Positions 50,410-64,000 of a stretch of DNA of 64,000 nucleotides are shown one piece after another. Origin of the DNA: Leptospira weilii serovar Ranarum str. ICFT (GTDB lineage Bacteria > Spirochaetota > Leptospiria > Leptospirales > Leptospiraceae); NCBI RefSeq assembly GCF_000332415.1, contig NZ_AOHC02000035.1, forward strand, positions 37,186 through 101,185, written 5' to 3'. The position numbers were made by a program, and so were the translations under genes. The number at the start of each line of letters is the position of its first letter. The first letter of the stretch is position 1. Under the pieces are notes generated by a model. That model searched no databases. It was not told the origin of the DNA and worked only from the letters and a program-made list of their open reading frames with translations.

Positions 50410-50421
<12 letters not shown>
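49642..50421 (+). CDS. rsmE: 16S rRNA m3U1498 methyltransferase
   Basis: A 259-residue SPOUT methyltransferase. An N-terminal PUA-like region is followed by the knotted domain with AVGPESGFVRNEIDFW and the substrate motif TRVLRTETA. It methylates U1498 of 16S rRNA. Start is TTG at 49642. Its 3' end overlaps the convergent outer-membrane gene by 12 bases. Confidence 0.93.
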
Positions 50422-52053
<1,632 letters not shown>

Positions 52054-52206
52054 GTCGAATTTGATATACACAGAAGATTCCTTAGAAATCCCGCTACACT
52101 CTCCTCATCGTAAGCTTCACTCAATTATCGGAATGAATATGCCCAAAAAACCGGGCATAAAACGACTTACGGTTTTGGGGTTAAATGGAATCAGAAAGCT
52201 CAATAA

Positions 52207-53631
<1,425 letters not shown>

Positions 53632-53748
53632 AGGTTCGGCCGATTTGCCTTTTTTGATATTTCAGGGAAGCTACTTTTCTTTTCATTTCTCGTCGAAGAA
53701 AGATACTGAAAAGTTATACGATGAGAAAAAAAGTGGCTACCAAATCTT

Positions 53749-54849
<1,101 letters not shown>

Positions 54850-54852
54850 TTC

Positions 54853-55470
<618 letters not shown>

Positions 55471-55474
55471 TTTT

Positions 55475-58746
<3,272 letters not shown>

Positions 58747-58749
58747 ACG

Positions 58750-59517
58750 ATGGAATCTTTTGCAATCGAACTCAAAAACGTCCATAAAACTTTCGGCAAA
58801 AGAAAGATTTTGACGGGTATGAATCTCCACGTAAAAAAAGGAGAAACACTCGTAATACTCGGACCTTCGGGAACCGGAAAGTCGGTCACTCTCAAACATA
58901 TCACCGGGCTTTTGGAACCCGACGCGGGAGATTGTTTTATCTTCGGGGAAAGTATTTCCAGAGTGGGCATCCAAGTAAAAAAGAAATTGAGAGCCAGGAT
59001 GGGAGTTCTATTTCAATCCGGCGCACTCATCAACTGGCTGACGGTTTTCGACAACGTGGCCCTTCCTTTGAGAGAACACAAATTGGCTTCGGAAGAAAAG
59101 ATTCAAGAAATCGTTATGCAAAAATTAAAATTGGTGGATATGGTGATCGCTAAGGATAATTTTCCGAACGATATTTCCGGGGGTATGAAAAAAAGGGCGG
59201 GAATTGCAAGGGCGATAGCGACCAATCCCGAAATCATTCTCTACGACGAACCTACTTCCGGACTGGATCCAGTGATGTCTAACGTGATCAACGAACTGGT
59301 TCTCAAAATTCAAAAAGAAACCGGCGCCGCACAAGTCGTAGTCACACACGACATGTCCAGCGCTTATAGGATCGCGGATCGGATCAGCTTCGTTTATAAA
59401 GGAAAGATCGTGTTTACGGGAACGCCGGAAGAGATTCAAAACTCGGACAACGAGTTGATCCAGCAATTCATACACGGAAAAACGACCGGGCCGATGATTC
59501 TGGAAACCAAAGAGTAA
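58750..59517 (+). CDS. mlaF: MlaF-type ABC ATPase
   Basis: A 255-residue ATPase with Walker [11 protein letters not shown], signature [15 protein letters not shown] and Walker [15 protein letters not shown]. It belongs with MlaE. Start 3 bases after the permease stop. Confidence 0.94.
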   Translation: MESFAIELKNVHKTFGKRKILTGMNLHVKKGETLVILGPSGTGKSVTLKHITGLLEPDAGDCFIFGESISRVGIQVKKKLRARMGVLFQSGALINWLTVFDNVALPLREHKLASEEKIQEIVMQKLKLVDMVIAKDNFPNDISGGMKKRAGIARAIATNPEIILYDEPTSGLDPVMSNVINELVLKIQKETGAAQVVVTHDMSSAYRIADRISFVYKGKIVFTGTPEEIQNSDNELIQQFIHGKTTGPMILETKE

Positions 59518-59545
59518 AATCGTAATTATATGAGGAGAATCTAAT

Positions 59546-60295
<750 letters not shown>

Positions 60296-60307
60296 TATTA
60301 TAAAAAC

Positions 60308-60335
60308 CTGTCCCAATATTGGGACAGATTCTTCC
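60308..60335. terminator. Palindrome, weak terminator candidate after mlaD
   Basis: CTGTCCCAATATTGGGACAG is a perfect 20-base palindrome 12 bases after the mlaD stop. The tail ATTCTTCC has few T, so it is a weak intrinsic terminator or a protein-binding site. Confidence 0.5.
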
Positions 60336-60356
60336 AGCTTGATTTTTCTGATAAAG

Positions 60357-60512
<156 letters not shown>

Positions 60513-60552
60513 GTTTTGGACGCGCTGTAAATTAATTTAATTCTATATTCTA

Positions 60553-61938
<1,386 letters not shown>

Positions 61939-61942
<4 letters not shown>

Positions 61943-63111
61943 TCTTCACCACCTAACAAACTTCTTACCTTGGATTTGTATTTTAAGTATCCGATCGTAA
62001 GTCCTATGATGAGCAGCCCGGAAACGATAAGCCCGAATCCTGTGTAAGTCAGACTACCGAACAAGTCGAAGTAAAAGAATAAGAATCGAATTCCGATGAT
62101 CGCCAAAGAAAGATCGAAAATTCTTTTGTGATTTCGAAACGCGGAGGCCATTCCCAACCAGAAGCAGATAAACAAAAAAGAAGGAATCAAAGTAACGAAA
62201 TAATTCCAAATCTGAGAACCAAGCGAAACGATCGGAACATATCGAAACGGATGCGGAAAATACAATAAAAACATAAAGAACAAACTAAAACCCAAGGACT
62301 TCTTTTGGTTCTTTGAAAAATCGGCGTTCGAAATCAAAAGATAAAACACAGGAACCAAAATCAAAATTCTACAACCGAGAACCATCCAAGGGAACGGGGC
62401 CGTATAATGAACGAATCCTAAATTTTCGGGTAACTCCGGAATCATACCCGCAAAAAATCCTCGGAAAGAACTTGCGGCGATCAAAAACAATACGGCCCAA
62501 AAAAACAAAGTCCCCTTTCTGGATTCTAAAACAAACTTCTCGGCAGCCAACCAAATTCCCAAATAAACCGCCGCAGAAAAATAGAAATAATTGATTACAT
62601 ATTCTTTTTCCCAAAAGGAATTCTGATCCGTGATCCAACCCGTTATAAAGATTTGAAATCCGACGATCCAAAGATGGAGAAATGTTTTGGAATCCGTCGC
62701 GATCAAAAATAAAAAGGTGAGAATACACCAAAGCATCGCCGCTTCGTAATATTTACCTTCCAAGTTATAGACCTGCGATACAAGTCCGATCATTCCCAAA
62801 ATCAAAATCGAATTGAGAACGATCAAGACCGTGAGCAAGTTCGGATTTTCTCTTTTCCAAAAAGCAAGTCCGGCGACAAACGCCAGAACCGAAAGACCGG
62901 CGCCTAACTTTACAAGATCATGAATTTCTTCCCAATTGGCGGCGATGATTGCGATCACACCGATTCCGACGACGATCACACCTAAAATGAGAAACGAATA
63001 ATAGAGATACGGAGTTTTTCGGGTTCCTTCGAAGTTCAGAATCGCGTCCGATTGTTCGGACCGGATCAGCCCCGCCTCCACCCATCTTTTTAGTTTTTGT
63101 TCCAAGCGCAT
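61939..63111 (-). CDS. DUF2157 membrane protein
   Basis: A 390-residue protein: a charged N-terminal region ([19 protein letters not shown]), then about ten membrane segments and a short basic tail. This matches the DUF2157 type, whose function is unknown. Coupled to the GDYXXLXY gene by a 4-base overlap. Confidence 0.88.
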
Positions 63112-63129
63112 GTTTAAGGTCCTTCTTTT

Positions 63130-63528
63130 TTATTCTTTTGTCTGTGTGGCTAAAGCCGCTTTTAGCCCACGCGCCAAGTCAGTCGTTTTACCCGCGCCCC
63201 AGAAATGCAAAAATAGGATTCTAGGATTTTCAGTTGTCATGTGATTATGAATGGCGACGATACGGATTTTTGCCGCTAAGAGCGTTTTCAAAACTCCTTG
63301 AAGTTCATTTTCCAACATCGCAAAATCTCCGTCTACAACAGCCTGCGTATCACTGCCGACAAAAGCCGCCCATGTATTGACACCCATTGCGTTTCCCATC
63401 CTGTGCCCTTTCATGGCCGTAACTTTTTCGATTTCCGTAAAATTCAAACCTGCCTCGGCGCCTAAAATAACCGGTATGATTGTCAGTGTGACAAATACAA
63501 AAGATAATATCTTGAAACCTTTTTTCAT
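63130..63528 (-). CDS. DUF1259 domain protein (LppY/LpqO-like), secreted
   Basis: A 132-residue protein with a signal peptide (about 23 residues, ending PVILGAEAG). The DUF1259 pattern is clear: WAAFVGSDTQAVVDGDFAM, VAIHNHMTTENPRILFLHFW. The ATG at 63528 follows GAGGG by about 9 bases and is preferred to the in-frame GTG at 63543. It carries a single domain, whereas some members carry two. Confidence 0.85.
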   Translation of the reverse strand: MKKGFKILSFVFVTLTIIPVILGAEAGLNFTEIEKVTAMKGHRMGNAMGVNTWAAFVGSDTQAVVDGDFAMLENELQGVLKTLLAAKIRIVAIHNHMTTENPRILFLHFWGAGKTTDLARGLKAALATQTKE

Positions 63529-63593
63529 GTTATTTTCCCTCACTCAATTCGATTTTAAAGAGTAGGTTCTCAAATTTCCCGTAAACGAGTTCG

Positions 63594-63995
63594 TCAGTCC
63601 TCATCCCCGAACGCTTTTTTCATCGCAGCCTGATAACGTTCCGTGTAGAGATTTTCCGGAGTCGGTTTCGGATTCCCTATGGTCTTCAGTCTTTTGGCGT
63701 TTTCTTCGATTCTTTCTTCGTTCAAAGGATGGGTGGATAAGAATTTTATAATACGCTTATCCGGTCCCGTTCCCCCTTCCTCTTTTTCCTTTTTTTCGAT
63801 GAGAACAAAAAAAGATTCCAAGGCTCCCGGATAGTATTTCGTGGATTTCAAATATTCAAAACTCGTCGAGTCCGCTTCCGCTTCCGCCGAACGACTGTTG
63901 GCTAAGGTGAGAATTTCCCCGCCGACCCTGGATCCTAAATTGATAAGATTGGCCGCGTCCGATCCCAAAAAAATCGTAAGACCGATGTAATACTA
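63594..63995 (-). pseudogene. M48-family metallopeptidase, C-terminal part (window edge, in-frame stop)
   Basis: From 63992 to 63594 the frame encodes [20 protein letters not shown], then [16 protein letters not shown] (the third-ligand Glu region of M48 peptidases), then [13 protein letters not shown]. The HExxH motif would lie outside the window. An in-frame TAG at 63993-63995 separates the two parts; a single change from CAG would give it. A start at TTG 63968 would give a protein with no catalytic site. So the gene is probably interrupted, unless the rest is elsewhere. Confidence 0.6.
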
Positions 63996-64000
63996 GGTGT

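Overview
The window looks like chromosomal DNA from a pathogenic-clade Leptospira. GC is moderate (about 40-45 % by eye) and stop codons are standard. The gene set fits a double-membrane spirochete: FliM/FliN flagellar switch proteins, many Leptospira-style lipoproteins and secreted proteins, LPS/O-antigen genes, metY-metX-metW, and a SemiSWEET sugar transporter. No prophage, plasmid, transposase gene or CRISPR array is visible. Species cannot be fixed from the sequence alone.

Layout. 1-7.2 kb: the N-terminal end of a glycerol kinase, two metallo-beta-lactamase-fold hydrolases around a STAS protein, a flavoprotein disulfide reductase, an ABC-2 exporter, then a tight BolA/BolA/Grx4/Grx cluster. 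7.1-15.3 kb (minus): one compressed operon, acyltransferase-clpS-clpA-ggt-gshA-ATP-grasp glutathione synthase, most junctions overlapping. With the facing Grx/BolA operon this makes a glutathione, Fe-S and proteolysis neighbourhood. 15.3-16.8 kb: an ECF sigma factor divergent from a NrsF-like membrane protein, its probable anti-sigma. 16.8-17.8 kb: gene-free, with a 31-bp tandem array. 17.8-22.7 kb (minus): leuC-leuD-cysteine-synthase-like-SF1 helicase. 23.0-27.5 kb (minus): envelope operon (glycosyltransferase, unknown, gmhA, ABC ATPase, vWA/FHA protein), divergent from an O-antigen ligase at 27.5-29.8 kb. 29.9-30.3 kb: tRNA-Leu and tRNA-Cys separated by a 114-bp tandem duplication.

30.5-37.5 kb is patchier: a bacterial UPF0598 protein, two decayed secreted-protein genes, guaA, queF, SemiSWEET, lipoproteins and a small ferredoxin. 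37.9-43.3 kb (minus): heme-binding protein, argH, cyclophilin, two unknowns and fliM. 43.4-45.8 kb: NfeD plus two SPFH proteins. 46.3-50.4 kb: fliN, an AAA ATPase, a secreted unknown, a zinc-ribbon membrane protein and rsmE. 50.4-55.5 kb: an outer-membrane-type protein and the methionine genes. 55.5-60.3 kb: ddl, then an Mla-type lipid transport operon led by a protein full of W/F-P-[LIF]-[FY] motifs. 60.4-64 kb: a beta-hydroxyacid dehydrogenase, a DUF2157/GDYXXLXY pair, a DUF1259 protein and the tail of an M48 peptidase with an in-frame stop at the window edge.

Intergenic DNA holds several small dispersed repeat families: a ~90-bp element in three copies, an inverted-repeat MITE-like element in two, a 31-bp array related to a single-copy element 29 kb away, and a 114-bp tandem. 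No wholly new multi-gene system can be proven from sequence alone. The best leads are the repeat families, the sigma/NrsF pair, the cysteine-synthase-like protein with a replaced substrate loop, the Mla operon partner, the UPF0598 homologue and several broken genes.
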